32,943 bases of DNA, taken from assembly GCA_020846745.1 (NCBI GenBank), contig JADLDI010000027.1, positions 1 through 32,943 on the forward strand. The letters are read 5' to 3'. The stretch comes from Bryobacterales bacterium. Its GTDB lineage: Bacteria; Acidobacteriota; Terriglobia; Bryobacterales; Bryobacteraceae. A model generated the notes under the pieces. The model ran no database searches. It saw nothing but the letters and a program-made list of their open reading frames with translations, and was not told the DNA's origin. A program made the translations under genes and the position numbers. Below, in pieces: positions 1 to 7,921 of the stretch (position 1 is its first letter; every line of letters begins with the position of its first letter).

Positions 1-242
1 CGGCCATCGGAGCGGTCGTAGAGTTCGTTTTGGAAATCTAGGGCACGGAGTTTATCGAAGAAGATCTCTTCCAAGGGGCCATCGGGGCGGCACTGGGCGT
101 GGAGTTCGTTTCGCAAACTGTTGAAAACAGGACGGAGATCGGCGGGGATGGACTCGGCGGCCAATCCGTGCTTTCTGGCATTTTGGGAGGATTTGGCTTT
201 GCCTTCTTCGGTGCGGGGGCCTGTGCTGAGGTTTGCAGACAT
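1..242 (-). CDS. KSSQNARKHGL-family short protein, partial at window edge
   Basis: The frame opens with ATG at 240-242 on the minus strand and runs off the left edge, so about 80 N-terminal residues are visible. It begins MSANLSTGPRTEEGKA, then KSSQNARKHGL, then PADLRPVFNSLRNEL, followed by a charged helical stretch (GPLEEIFFDKLRALDF). From memory, proteins beginning with a TGPRT-EGKA-SQNA-KHGL pattern occur in many copies in Acidobacteria and some Planctomycetes; no function is known to me. A damaged relative lies at 9354-9652, almost identical in DNA over about 50 bases. The gene sits downstream of a strong bidirectional terminator. What I see is an intact reading frame with a family signature; any role, including a mobile or selfish nature suggested by copy number, is inference. 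Confidence 0.7.
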   Translation of the reverse strand, partial: MSANLSTGPRTEEGKAKSSQNARKHGLAAESIPADLRPVFNSLRNELHAQCRPDGPLEEIFFDKLRALDFQNELYDRSDG

Positions 243-764
243 CTGAGTAGTACTCCTTATGGGGGGAATTTGAATCGGCCGCCGATTAACGCGGGTTAAC
301 GCCGAGGGGTCGGGGGCGCGACGGCTTCCGACCGGAGGTAGTGCGAAAAAGAAAAAAGACCGCGCGATGGCGGTCCTTTTTGATTTGTTTGGTGGGTGAA
401 CACACGTCCACGACCACGGGTCAAGTGTACCAACAATGCCAGCGGAATTCAAGAGGTATTTCGTGATCGCGTTAGGAGCGTGAGGAACTCCCCGGCGCTC
501 AAGAACCGATCGTGCCAGATCCGGAACCCAGCGCCTGTGCGCCGCAGTGACGCGGGCGCTTCTCCCCCCGGGTCCAAGTCCAACTTCTCCAATAAGTGCC
601 GCCGAAGCCGGCGGGAACACCGGGTTCAGCCGCCGTGATAATTGGTGTCGTCGCCCGATCGGATCGAGCCAGGAGCTGGCCACAAACCTCGGCTTGGGAA
701 TGGGCCTGAATTACATTCCGCGCGAACTGCCTTCGGTCCGAACAATACGAATAGCACGATGACG
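243..764. other. Intergenic stretch with a bidirectional terminator and no supported gene
   Basis: Apart from the terminator at 352-381, I see no gene here. Open frames at 396-638 and 547-762 have biased, Arg/Pro/Ser-rich translations and no plausible ribosome binding site. The stretch from 382 to 764 lies between the stop of the minus-strand sialidase-like gene and the terminator, so it would be an unusually long 3' untranslated region of about 385 bases, or it hides a small RNA that ends at the terminator. I compared it by eye with tmRNA, RNase P, SRP RNA and tRNA signatures and found none. Confidence 0.5.
352..381. terminator. Bidirectional intrinsic terminator
   Basis: A perfect 6-bp stem (gaccgc at 358-363, gcggtc at 370-375, loop 364-369) is flanked by a run of six A on the left and five T on the right. 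Read on the minus strand it is followed by six T, a C and five more T, a good intrinsic terminator for the gene ending at 765. Read on the plus strand it also has a T run. Confidence 0.75.
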
Positions 765-3380
765 TTAGGGCTGAAAGGCACCGCCGAGATCGAAGGCAAC
801 GCTCTCAACAGCTACATTGATACCGTTGGCGGTTGCGCCCCAGCCGATGTGCGATCCGCGGGCAGCCTGCGCCTGGTCGGGCCCAAACTCGGCGGGTCGG
901 GTAGCCAGCAACTTACCGTCACGATAGATCTGGCCCGCGGTGTCGGGCCGGATGGCGATTCGGTAAGTGTGGGGAGTAGTCGAGTTATCGAGGCCGGAGG
1001 CGATTGGCTTCAGACGGCCCTCTTCGAGGTAAACGACGGACGATGGGGTGATGCGAAGGTGGTAGCGGTTTAAGTAACGTGGACCGCTAATCACGTATGT
1101 CTCAAACTGGAGCCCGCCGCCGGCCGACCCTCCGGATACGGAAGCGCGAATCTCGATGGTGGCCCCGGTATCGGGATTGAGGTTGCCGAACTCTCCTGTA
1201 CGATCGTTCGCCCATTGCTTCGGCAGGCTTGCTGTTGCGGGCACGGCGTGCCACCCCGAAGTTGCGCTTGCGGAGAAGCGGGCGGCAGGGAATGGCCGTG
1301 CAAGGATGCGTTTTGAAGCCAATGAGGCCGGCTGCGGATCGAGCGGCAGGTCCGGCTGACCTTGCTTTAGCCAGCCGAGGTTGAACGCGTAATGATTGAT
1401 GCTGCTGAGCAGGTGGATGATGCCGTCTTGTGACTGAGTGGCGGTCAGGTATCCGATCGGTTCGGAGCGGACCGGACTCATGCGCACACGGCCTTCGTCC
1501 ATCGTGAATACGGCGTGGTCCGGCTTGTTATCGCTGATGACGCGCCGGACCGGCCAGGTTTTGCCCTCGTCATAACTGACCGCGGCAAACAAGCTGGTGA
1601 CGTAGCGGGATAACTCACCTTTCGGATCGGGCTCGAAACGGCGCACGTCTTTCGCGAATGAGGCGAACAGGATCGGCCCTTCTTTCAGGCGAAGCAGGAC
1701 CGCGCGCTGGCCTCCGGTGATCGGCGGAAAAGGGCTGGCCGTTGTTTTCCAGCTAACGCCCATGTCATTGGAGACACTCATGGGCATCCATCCGTCGATT
1801 GGCGCACCGCGCGACAAAGCCAGCAAGCGACCGTCTTTCAATTCCACGATTGTCGGATGTACGCCGGCGATCGCCGCTTCGGGGTGCGACCACGTTTGCG
1901 CCTCGTCGCGACTGATCCAAAGCGTGCCCGGGTGATCGGCAGGCATGGCAATCGCTCCGCTTTGTGTGCGGATTACGGATTCGACGACGCTTGAGCGGAA
2001 GCCAAACTCAGGGGTGACAAAGCGTGGTTTTGACCATGTGGCGCCGTTGTCCAGCGACGTTCGCATGATGATCGCCAGAGGTGACCAGCGGCCCCCGATG
2101 CCTAATCCATTGAAGTGGTAAATCGTCCGTTTGCCGTCGAACCACATGACGGGGCAATGGTCGTTGCGGTCGGGCGCATCCCAGAACAGCGAAGCCGGCT
2201 CCCACGCTTCGGCTCCACGCCGTAAACGGGAGACCGCAACGGCTAACTCGCGGCCGCGTTCCTGGACGCACGTATACCAGCTTGCGAGTAAGTCGCCGTT
2301 CGGACACTCTGTAATGGCCGGAAAATGGTTGTGGTGCGAGTAAATCGGTCCGTGCGAATCGCGCGGGATGTTCACGAACTTCCGCGGTCCGCTGAAGTAG
2401 GGCTTCTGCGGATCGATGCTGGAAACAGGGGCCGGGGTTTGCGAGACGTTTTGCTGAAAACGTTGCGGCTGAACCGGCGGCAGAGGCTCGGTGGCCGGCA
2501 TCTCCCCAACCACGACACGGAATCCGGTAATCCAGGTTCGTGCCTGAGGCGGCAGGCCCAGGCGATTGGCGGATCGAAGGAAGTACAGCGGAGTGCCGTG
2601 GCTGCCGCCGCGAGTTACTTTGAAATCGCCATCGGCACGGCCGACCGGGTCAATTACGTCCTTGGGGTCGTATGGACCATACCAATCGGCTACCCACTCT
2701 TCCACGTTGCCGTGCATATCGTGAAGTCCCCAGGGATTCGCGGGTGTAATCCCGGTTTGTAGGGACACCAGGTCCGCCTTTTCGTCGAATGCGCTGTTCC
2801 TGGAGTTGTTGTGAAAGGCAGCCGGAAGCGTGTTGCCGGTTGAGTAGAGGGTCGAGGTGCCGGCCCGGCAGGCGTATTCCCATTCGGCTTCAGTGGGCAA
2901 GCGGTACGTTTTGCCTTCCTTCTTCGATAGCCAGCGGCAAAACGCCTGTGCCTCTTCCCAATTCACGAAGATGGCCGGCTCGCCATCAGCCTTGGAGAAC
3001 CCGTTCTTACCTCGCAGTTGGCTGTGCGAGGGATCGAACATCTCGTACTGGGCGTTTGTAACTTCAGTAACTCCCATCAGGAACGGCTTGGTGATAGTGA
3101 CGCGGCGCACCGGATGCTCGTCGAAATCGCCGGATTGCGCGTGGCCGATCCAAAGCTTGAATAATGAAGGATCGCCGAACGGAAATCGTTTCTGGAGCAT
3201 GGCTGCGGAAAAATAGGTGAGCGGCTCAGTCAACTCTGGGGGAACGGCTGCGGACTCGCCCATCGAGAACCTTCCTGGATTGATATGCGCCAGGCGCATG
3301 CCGATGCTGTTCTGTTCCGCTGAATAGAGGCTAAGAGTACTGGCTATGGCCAGAGTGAGTATGAACGTTCTGTTTACCAT
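765..3380 (-). CDS. Secreted three-module protein: FGE/SUMF1-like, sialidase-like BNR, LamG-like
   Basis: The 871-residue product starts at ATG with AAGGAAG seven bases upstream. Residues 1-20 look like a Sec signal peptide. Residues about 23-290 form a formylglycine-generating-enzyme-like fold: GVTEVTNAQY, LPTEAEWEYACRAG, DMHGNVEEWVADWYG and VTRGGSHGT. Residues about 335-680 are a sialidase-type propeller with four Asp boxes (SLDNGATW 442, SRDEAQTW 490, SNDMGVSW 537, SYDEGKTW 602). Residues about 695-871 resemble a LamG/DUF1080-type jelly roll. Active FGE carries two cysteines just after its RGGS motif; here that region reads HGTPLYFLRSANR with no cysteine, so maturation of sulfatases by this protein is unlikely and the fold may serve binding or another chemistry. 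Probably a periplasmic or surface glycan-active protein; substrate unknown. Confidence 0.85.
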   Translation of the reverse strand: MVNRTFILTLAIASTLSLYSAEQNSIGMRLAHINPGRFSMGESAAVPPELTEPLTYFSAAMLQKRFPFGDPSLFKLWIGHAQSGDFDEHPVRRVTITKPFLMGVTEVTNAQYEMFDPSHSQLRGKNGFSKADGEPAIFVNWEEAQAFCRWLSKKEGKTYRLPTEAEWEYACRAGTSTLYSTGNTLPAAFHNNSRNSAFDEKADLVSLQTGITPANPWGLHDMHGNVEEWVADWYGPYDPKDVIDPVGRADGDFKVTRGGSHGTPLYFLRSANRLGLPPQARTWITGFRVVVGEMPATEPLPPVQPQRFQQNVSQTPAPVSSIDPQKPYFSGPRKFVNIPRDSHGPIYSHHNHFPAITECPNGDLLASWYTCVQERGRELAVAVSRLRRGAEAWEPASLFWDAPDRNDHCPVMWFDGKRTIYHFNGLGIGGRWSPLAIIMRTSLDNGATWSKPRFVTPEFGFRSSVVESVIRTQSGAIAMPADHPGTLWISRDEAQTWSHPEAAIAGVHPTIVELKDGRLLALSRGAPIDGWMPMSVSNDMGVSWKTTASPFPPITGGQRAVLLRLKEGPILFASFAKDVRRFEPDPKGELSRYVTSLFAAVSYDEGKTWPVRRVISDNKPDHAVFTMDEGRVRMSPVRSEPIGYLTATQSQDGIIHLLSSINHYAFNLGWLKQGQPDLPLDPQPASLASKRILARPFPAARFSASATSGWHAVPATASLPKQWANDRTGEFGNLNPDTGATIEIRASVSGGSAGGGLQFETYVISGPRYLNRYHLRITPSSVVYLEEGRLKPIASGLDNSTTPHTYRIAIRPDTAGQIYRDGKLLATRPAEFGPDQAQAARGSHIGWGATANGINVAVESVAFDLGGAFQP

Positions 3381-3410
3381 GTCCAGTCTTCCTTGATGTG
3401 CGGATGCAGG

Positions 3411-4814
3411 CTACCTTGTGAGTTGCAATACGGCCCGCAAGACAAACGGGTCGCGACGCATCTCGATCTCGTCGCCCTTTTCAACGCCCAGTGCCTGGTT
3501 AAACAACTCCTGCAGCAACCGGCTGCGGATCCATTCCCGTTCGGCGGACCATTCGGCCAGGGCCGGCCGGACGTTGCGTTCAGAGAGATAAAGCTGGAGG
3601 TCGTCCATCAGCCGGTCCGAAACCTGGAAATCTGTATTGATCTTGAGTCCCTTGGTTAGAACTTCGGTGGCGAAGTTAGTGAGGATACCGGTGGAGTCGA
3701 GGTAGGCCCGCAGCCGTGTGTAGCTTTCGGGATACACGGTGATATCGGGCTTGATGCCGGCGTCCTGGCCGAGGTTCGTATAGTGCTTCAGTTGACCGTC
3801 GGCGAGGGGGCGCTGGATGGACCGGCCGCTCGGTGTAAAGTAAAACGCAGTAGTCAGCGCCATGCCGGTGCCCTGGGCGAGCGGATACACGCTCTGCACC
3901 AGACCTTTACCAAACGATGCCGACCCGATTACCGTGCCGCGCTTATGATCCTGCATCGCACCCGCAACAATCTCCGATGCCGATGCGCTTTTCTCGTTGA
4001 TGAGGATGGCCAGCGGAAGCGTGTACGGCTTCGCCGTGGCCGGGACCTTCGTCTCTTCCAACGGCCGGGCGCGTCCGCGGATCGAGACGATCACCTGGTT
4101 AGGCTGCAGGAACAACGAAGCGATATCGACGGCGGAATTGATAATACCGCCTGGATTGTTCCGTAAATCGAGTACCAAGCCCTTCAGCTTATCCGCACCA
4201 AGCTTGTCGATCGCCTCACGCAACTGCTTGCCCGTCTCGCCTTCGAAGCTCGTGACGCGAACGTAGGCAACGCCATCGGGCAGCATAAACGCGCGGTCGA
4301 CACTGGGGGATGCCATTTCTTCGGGTGTCAGCGTGAACTGCAAAGGCCGCGCGCTGCCGGCGCGGCGTACCCACAACTGCGCCTGCTGGCGCCGCGTTTC
4401 GCTTAGGACAGCGACCAACTGGTCTGTATCGAGCATGTCGAGGCGGATGTTGTTGACGGCGATGATTTCGTCGCCCGGCGCAATGCCGGCACGCGCGCCA
4501 GGCGCTCCGGGCAGTGCCTGGAGCACGATCACACGGCCCGGCAGGACTGAGACCACCGTGCCGAAACCCTTGGTAGTGGACCGCTCCATCTCTTTCAGTT
4601 GCTCGAACTGCGCCGGCGAGAAGAAGACCGAATGCGGGTCGAGCGTGCGCAGCAGCGAGGGCAGCGCGCCTTCGTAAATCGCCGCGTTCGGGTTAGGGGC
4701 GGTGGCGGCGTTCTGCTCGATGAGTGCCCAAGCCTGCGTAAACGTGCGAATGGAGTCTTTGAGATCGTTCGGGTCAGCCTGCAACAGGAGCAGGGATAGG
4801 AATAGTTGGATCAT
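3411..4814 (-). CDS. S41 family C-terminal processing peptidase (CtpA/Prc-like)
   Basis: Residue numbers here count from the ATG at 4812-4814, which gives 467 residues and starts with a hydrophobic signal-like segment (MIQLFLSLLLL); a longer GTG/ATG reading to 4913 adds an implausible 33 residues. A PDZ domain spans roughly 79-162 (GIAPGDEIIAVN). The S41 protease core follows, with LRNNPGG and the Ser-Lys dyad: Ser278 in SASASEI and Lys303 in FGKG, 25 residues apart as in Prc. Such enzymes cleave C-terminal tails of envelope proteins. The C-terminal about 100 residues are helical and family-typical. It follows the three-module gene's start by 30 bases in tandem orientation (this gene is upstream), so the two may be co-transcribed. 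No strong Shine-Dalgarno is visible before this ATG. Confidence 0.9.
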   Translation of the reverse strand: MIQLFLSLLLLQADPNDLKDSIRTFTQAWALIEQNAATAPNPNAAIYEGALPSLLRTLDPHSVFFSPAQFEQLKEMERSTTKGFGTVVSVLPGRVIVLQALPGAPGARAGIAPGDEIIAVNNIRLDMLDTDQLVAVLSETRRQQAQLWVRRAGSARPLQFTLTPEEMASPSVDRAFMLPDGVAYVRVTSFEGETGKQLREAIDKLGADKLKGLVLDLRNNPGGIINSAVDIASLFLQPNQVIVSIRGRARPLEETKVPATAKPYTLPLAILINEKSASASEIVAGAMQDHKRGTVIGSASFGKGLVQSVYPLAQGTGMALTTAFYFTPSGRSIQRPLADGQLKHYTNLGQDAGIKPDITVYPESYTRLRAYLDSTGILTNFATEVLTKGLKINTDFQVSDRLMDDLQLYLSERNVRPALAEWSAEREWIRSRLLQELFNQALGVEKGDEIEMRRDPFVLRAVLQLTR

Positions 4815-4918
4815 TCGGAGCGCAGGCGCTTCTCTCTTTATGATACTGGCGCACAGAATGTGGGGATGCCTATGTACCGCAACCAAAATAACGCCGCAAT
4901 GCTCGGCGCCCATCGTGT

Positions 4919-5038
4919 TTGGATCTCGTCACGTTGCTGCGCGAGAAGGTGGAGCAACACCTCGAACTACTCGCGCCTTCGGCTTGGAAGTCAACGACCA
5001 CGCTCTGGACAATGCCGCTGCCGCGTCAGGAAATGTAG
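4919..5038 (+). CDS. Doubtful small open frame or gene remnant
   Basis: Between the divergent or tandem neighbours there is an open frame whose translation looks protein-like: DLVTLLREKVEQHLELLAP then SAWKSTTTLWTMPLP, ending at TAG 5036-5038. Third codon positions are mostly G or C, as in real genes here. There is no ATG at its head; TTG at 4919 is the only convenient start, and no ribosome binding site is seen. A different frame upstream starts MYRNQNNAAMLGAHRVW at 4872, so a broken small gene is possible. Kept at low confidence. Confidence 0.18.
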   Translation: MDLVTLLREKVEQHLELLAPSAWKSTTTLWTMPLPRQEM

Positions 5039-5051
5039 AAAGTCCAGGGGC

Positions 5052-5345
5052 TTAGCTAGCCATCCGCAGCGCTTCGAGCATCGGATGCACACTCAATTGC
5101 GCGGAAACGCCCGCCGTAGCCAGCGCTGAGCGGACCGCCGCCGTCCACGAGGCATAAGCAGGGAACTCGACAGAAGTCTTTTGAGTAGTCCGAACGCCGT
5201 GATAGATCTGAGGATTAATCAGGAAAGGCAGTTCAGCGAGGGTTTCCAGCAGGTCTTCGAGTAGCCGAGGCTCAACGGAGACTCGGATCAGAACCAGTTC
5301 CCCCTCATTGGTAGCGAGGGTACAAGCAGCGGGCCATGCGCTCAT
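5052..5345 (-). CDS. Small conserved-looking hypothetical protein (97 aa)
   Basis: ATG at 5343-5345 is preceded by AAAAGGAG with a nine-base gap, a good ribosome binding site; a TTG three codons upstream is rejected because it would overlap that site less sensibly. The product has a strand-helix-strand pattern: LVLIRVSVEPRLLEDLLETLAELPF, then NPQIYHG, EFPAYASW and a helix AAVRSALATAG. This alternation resembles small ferredoxin-like alpha/beta domains, and similar proteins with LPFPINPQIYH-like cores are, as far as I recall, present in Acidobacteria. No catalytic motif is seen and function is unknown. It stands between the S41 peptidase and the oxidoreductase-sulfatase operon. Confidence 0.6.
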   Translation of the reverse strand: MSAWPAACTLATNEGELVLIRVSVEPRLLEDLLETLAELPFLINPQIYHGVRTTQKTSVEFPAYASWTAAVRSALATAGVSAQLSVHPMLEALRMAS

Positions 5346-5360
5346 GAAACACAACTCCTT

Positions 5361-5513
5361 TTAAGCGCGAACGGCCCTAAAACACGAAACCCTGAGGCGA
5401 AGCTCAGGGTGTTTATGCAGCCAGTTCGCCTTTAGCACTTTTTTTAGCGTGGTTGCAAGTAGCAAGGCCCACAAGACTGCGTGGGTCCCTAAATCAATCC
5501 ACGTAAATTCCAT
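5361..5513 (-). CDS. Possible 50-residue membrane-anchored small protein
   Basis: ATG at 5511-5513 is preceded by GGAG with a short spacing of about four bases. The product starts MEFTWIDLGTHAVLWALLLATT, a possible single membrane segment, followed by a basic tail KKVLKANWLHKHPELRLRV. Its stop is 15 bases before the start of the 97-residue gene, so the two could be co-transcribed. Against this, its C-terminal codons coincide with the hairpin at 5389-5410, which may instead be a regulatory or terminator structure, and the frame is short enough to be chance. Confidence 0.25.
   Translation of the reverse strand: MEFTWIDLGTHAVLWALLLATTLKKVLKANWLHKHPELRLRVSCFRAVRA
5389..5410. other. Eight-bp hairpin with A/T-rich flanks
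   Basis: Perfect arms accctgag (5389-5396) and ctcagggt (5403-5410) enclose a six-base loop. The left side is preceded by aaacacgaa and the right is followed by gttta, so a weak terminator in either direction or a leader structure of the 97-residue gene is possible. Confidence 0.45.
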
Positions 5514-5581
5514 TTTGCTCCAGCCTCGTGGGAATTGCAAGAGAAATCCGTACCAGCCGCCAGGACCCGGTGGCACACTGG

Positions 5582-7921
5582 ATGTCGATGAGTTTCGATC
5601 GACGCGGGTTGTTCTGCCGTCTCGCCAGTTGGATGGGGCTCCCGGCCTTACCCTCACCTACTGAAAGTCATGCCCCAGGTGCTCTTGGTGGGTATATCCT
5701 TCCGAATCGTGAAGAGGTGCTCCGCCGCGACTTCGACGTGGTGGTGATCGGTGGCGGCATTGCCGGCACCTCGGCCGCCATCGCCGCCGCCCGCAATGGA
5801 GCCAAGACCGCGCTCGTCCACGAACGTTCGGTCCTGGGCGGCAACTCGTCAAGCGAGGTCCGGCTCTACCCCGAAGTCAGCACCAGCCATAACGTCTGGT
5901 GCAAAGAGACCGGCATCCTCGATGAGATCCACGTGGAAGAGCGGCGCCGCAATCACGAGCCATATATAGAAGGACTGATGAACTCGATCTGGGACCTGGT
6001 GTTGTACGATTGGGTGGTTCGCGAACCGAACCTGACGCTGTTCCTGAACACTACGGCGCGCGAAGTGGAAATGAAGGACCCGTCGACCATCCTCGCCATC
6101 CACGCCGTTCAGTTGGGGACGGAGTTACGATACCTGTTCACGGCGCCGCTGTTTGTGGATTGCACGGGAGATGGGGCGATCGGGTATCGGGCGGGTGCGC
6201 AGTTCCGCTGGGGGATGGAGGCGCGGTCCGAGTTCAACGAGTCGCAAGCGCCCGCCGAGGCATCCGCCCAGCCGCAGATGGGCAGCACCCTCTTCTTCCG
6301 CGCCCGCGATGCCGGCCGGCCGGTGCCGTTCGAACTTCCCGAGTGGGCCGCCCGGTTCTCCGCCGAAGCGGATCTGGTGGGCCGTAACCACTCGCAGATT
6401 GAAGGCGGCTACTGGTGGATCGAAGTCGGCCTGCCGCATCATCAGATTCGCGATAACGAGAAGATCAAGCACGAAGCCCTGCGCCAGTTGCTGGGCGTAT
6501 GGGACCACATCAAGAACCGCTGCGACCGCCGCGGCAAGGCCCGCAACTACGGCCTCGACTTCGTCAGCTTCTGGCCCTACAAACGCGAAGCGCGCCGGAT
6601 CGTCGGCGACCATATCCTTATCGAGCGCGACCTGAAGAACCCACCCATCCACCACGACTCGATCGCCTTCGGCTGTTGGTACATCGATATCCACAAGCCC
6701 GCCGGAATCCTGGCGCGTAGCAAGCCCAACACGAAACCCGCCTGGGAGGATGCGGCGGTGGCGCCGTATGGCATCCCACTACGGTCGTGCTATTCGACGA
6801 ACGTCGGCAACCTGATGATGGCAGGCCGCCCTATCAGCACCAGCTACGTCGCCTTCTCGTCCACCCGCGTCCTGCGGACCGGCGCCATCGTCGGCCAAGG
6901 CGTCGGTACCGCGGCCGCGCTCTGCCACAAACACAACTGCTCGCCCAAGCAACTGTCGCAACAACACGCCGAGGAACTGCGCCGCACCCTCCAAAAGCAG
7001 GACGCCTTCCTGCCTGGGCACGAGAACGACGACCCGGCGGACCTGGCGCGCACCGCAGCGGCCACCGCGTCAAGCGATGCTCCGCTGATTTTCCCTGAGA
7101 GCAAAGAATTCCAGCCGCTGAAGACTCCGACGGCCCAGCTCTTCCCGGTCTCGACTGACCGCATCGATTCCATCGACCTCCTGCTTCGCTCGGACCGCGG
7201 CGAGCCGGTCACAGTTACCCTCGGCCTGCGCCAGTCGAGCTTCGTGTACGACTTCCGCGCAACCACGGACGTCGCAAGCGCAACCGCAGTGGTCCCGCCG
7301 AAATCGGAGGGCTACGTCCGGTTCGTGTTCCAAACGAAGGTCACACGCCGAACCTTGTACTGGATTCATCTGCCCGCTATCGAAGGCCTGTCATGGGCCC
7401 GGTTCAACGATGTGTTCGACTTGCCCGCACAAGTCCCAACCGGAACAACGGCCGCAGAGCTACCCGGACCATCCCGCTGGCGCCCGCTCACCAAAGGCCA
7501 GAGCTTCTGCCTGCGCATCACGCCGGAGCAGCGCCCGTACGGCCCTGAAAACGTGGTGCGCGGGGCGAACCGGCCCGACCGTTGGACCAACATCTTTGTC
7601 TCCGAAACCCTGCCCGCATGGCTCGAATTGCGGCTGCCGAAACCGGCCGAGATATCGGCAGTGCAGCTGACCTTCGACACCGACATGAACCGCCACACAC
7701 GCCAGCCGCTCTACGTCTATCCCGACTGCGTGAAGAAGTACCAGGTGCTGGTGGGCCAAGGCAGCCGTTGGAAGCAAGTGGCCGGCGAAGCCGCCAACTA
7801 CGTGCGCCGCCGCGAACTGCGGTTCGCCCCGGTGGTGACCGATCGTGTTCGGGTGCAGGTGGACGAGACAAACGGGTCCGCGGCGGCCCGTATTTATGAG
7901 GTGAGATTGTATGGGAGTTAA
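5582..7921 (+). CDS. Exported FAD-dependent oxidoreductase with C-terminal discoidin-like domain
   Basis: The frame stays open back to a GTG at 5528, but ATG at 5582 (or 5588) gives a typical N-terminus: FDRRGLFCRLASWMGLPALPS, a twin-arginine-like signal. From 5582 the protein has 779 residues. A Rossmann FAD-binding motif follows at about 51-75 (VVVIGGGIAGTSAAI, acidic VHE end) and then the FAD_oxidored-type body with GGNSSSEVR, FVDCTGDGAIGYRAGA and a C-terminal FAD-contact region around the NVGNLMMAGRPIS segment. The last about 130 residues (WLELRLPKPAEISAVQLTFD, YEVRLYGS) match an F5/8-type C (discoidin) carbohydrate-binding fold. Family members are found in polysaccharide-degrading bacteria; the reaction is not established. 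It overlaps the sulfatase start by 11 bases, so the pair is translationally coupled. Confidence 0.85.
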   Translation: MSMSFDRRGLFCRLASWMGLPALPSPTESHAPGALGGYILPNREEVLRRDFDVVVIGGGIAGTSAAIAAARNGAKTALVHERSVLGGNSSSEVRLYPEVSTSHNVWCKETGILDEIHVEERRRNHEPYIEGLMNSIWDLVLYDWVVREPNLTLFLNTTAREVEMKDPSTILAIHAVQLGTELRYLFTAPLFVDCTGDGAIGYRAGAQFRWGMEARSEFNESQAPAEASAQPQMGSTLFFRARDAGRPVPFELPEWAARFSAEADLVGRNHSQIEGGYWWIEVGLPHHQIRDNEKIKHEALRQLLGVWDHIKNRCDRRGKARNYGLDFVSFWPYKREARRIVGDHILIERDLKNPPIHHDSIAFGCWYIDIHKPAGILARSKPNTKPAWEDAAVAPYGIPLRSCYSTNVGNLMMAGRPISTSYVAFSSTRVLRTGAIVGQGVGTAAALCHKHNCSPKQLSQQHAEELRRTLQKQDAFLPGHENDDPADLARTAAATASSDAPLIFPESKEFQPLKTPTAQLFPVSTDRIDSIDLLLRSDRGEPVTVTLGLRQSSFVYDFRATTDVASATAVVPPKSEGYVRFVFQTKVTRRTLYWIHLPAIEGLSWARFNDVFDLPAQVPTGTTAAELPGPSRWRPLTKGQSFCLRITPEQRPYGPENVVRGANRPDRWTNIFVSETLPAWLELRLPKPAEISAVQLTFDTDMNRHTRQPLYVYPDCVKKYQVLVGQGSRWKQVAGEAANYVRRRELRFAPVVTDRVRVQVDETNGSAAARIYEVRLYGS

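Noticed and set aside
642..1073. 143-residue plus-strand open frame
   Set aside because: Most of it is antisense to the C-terminal LamG-like module of the gene at 765-3380, and it has no ribosome binding site.
765..3380. Sulfatase-maturing formylglycine-generating enzyme
   Set aside because: The FGE fold is present, but the catalytic cysteine pair after RGGS is missing.
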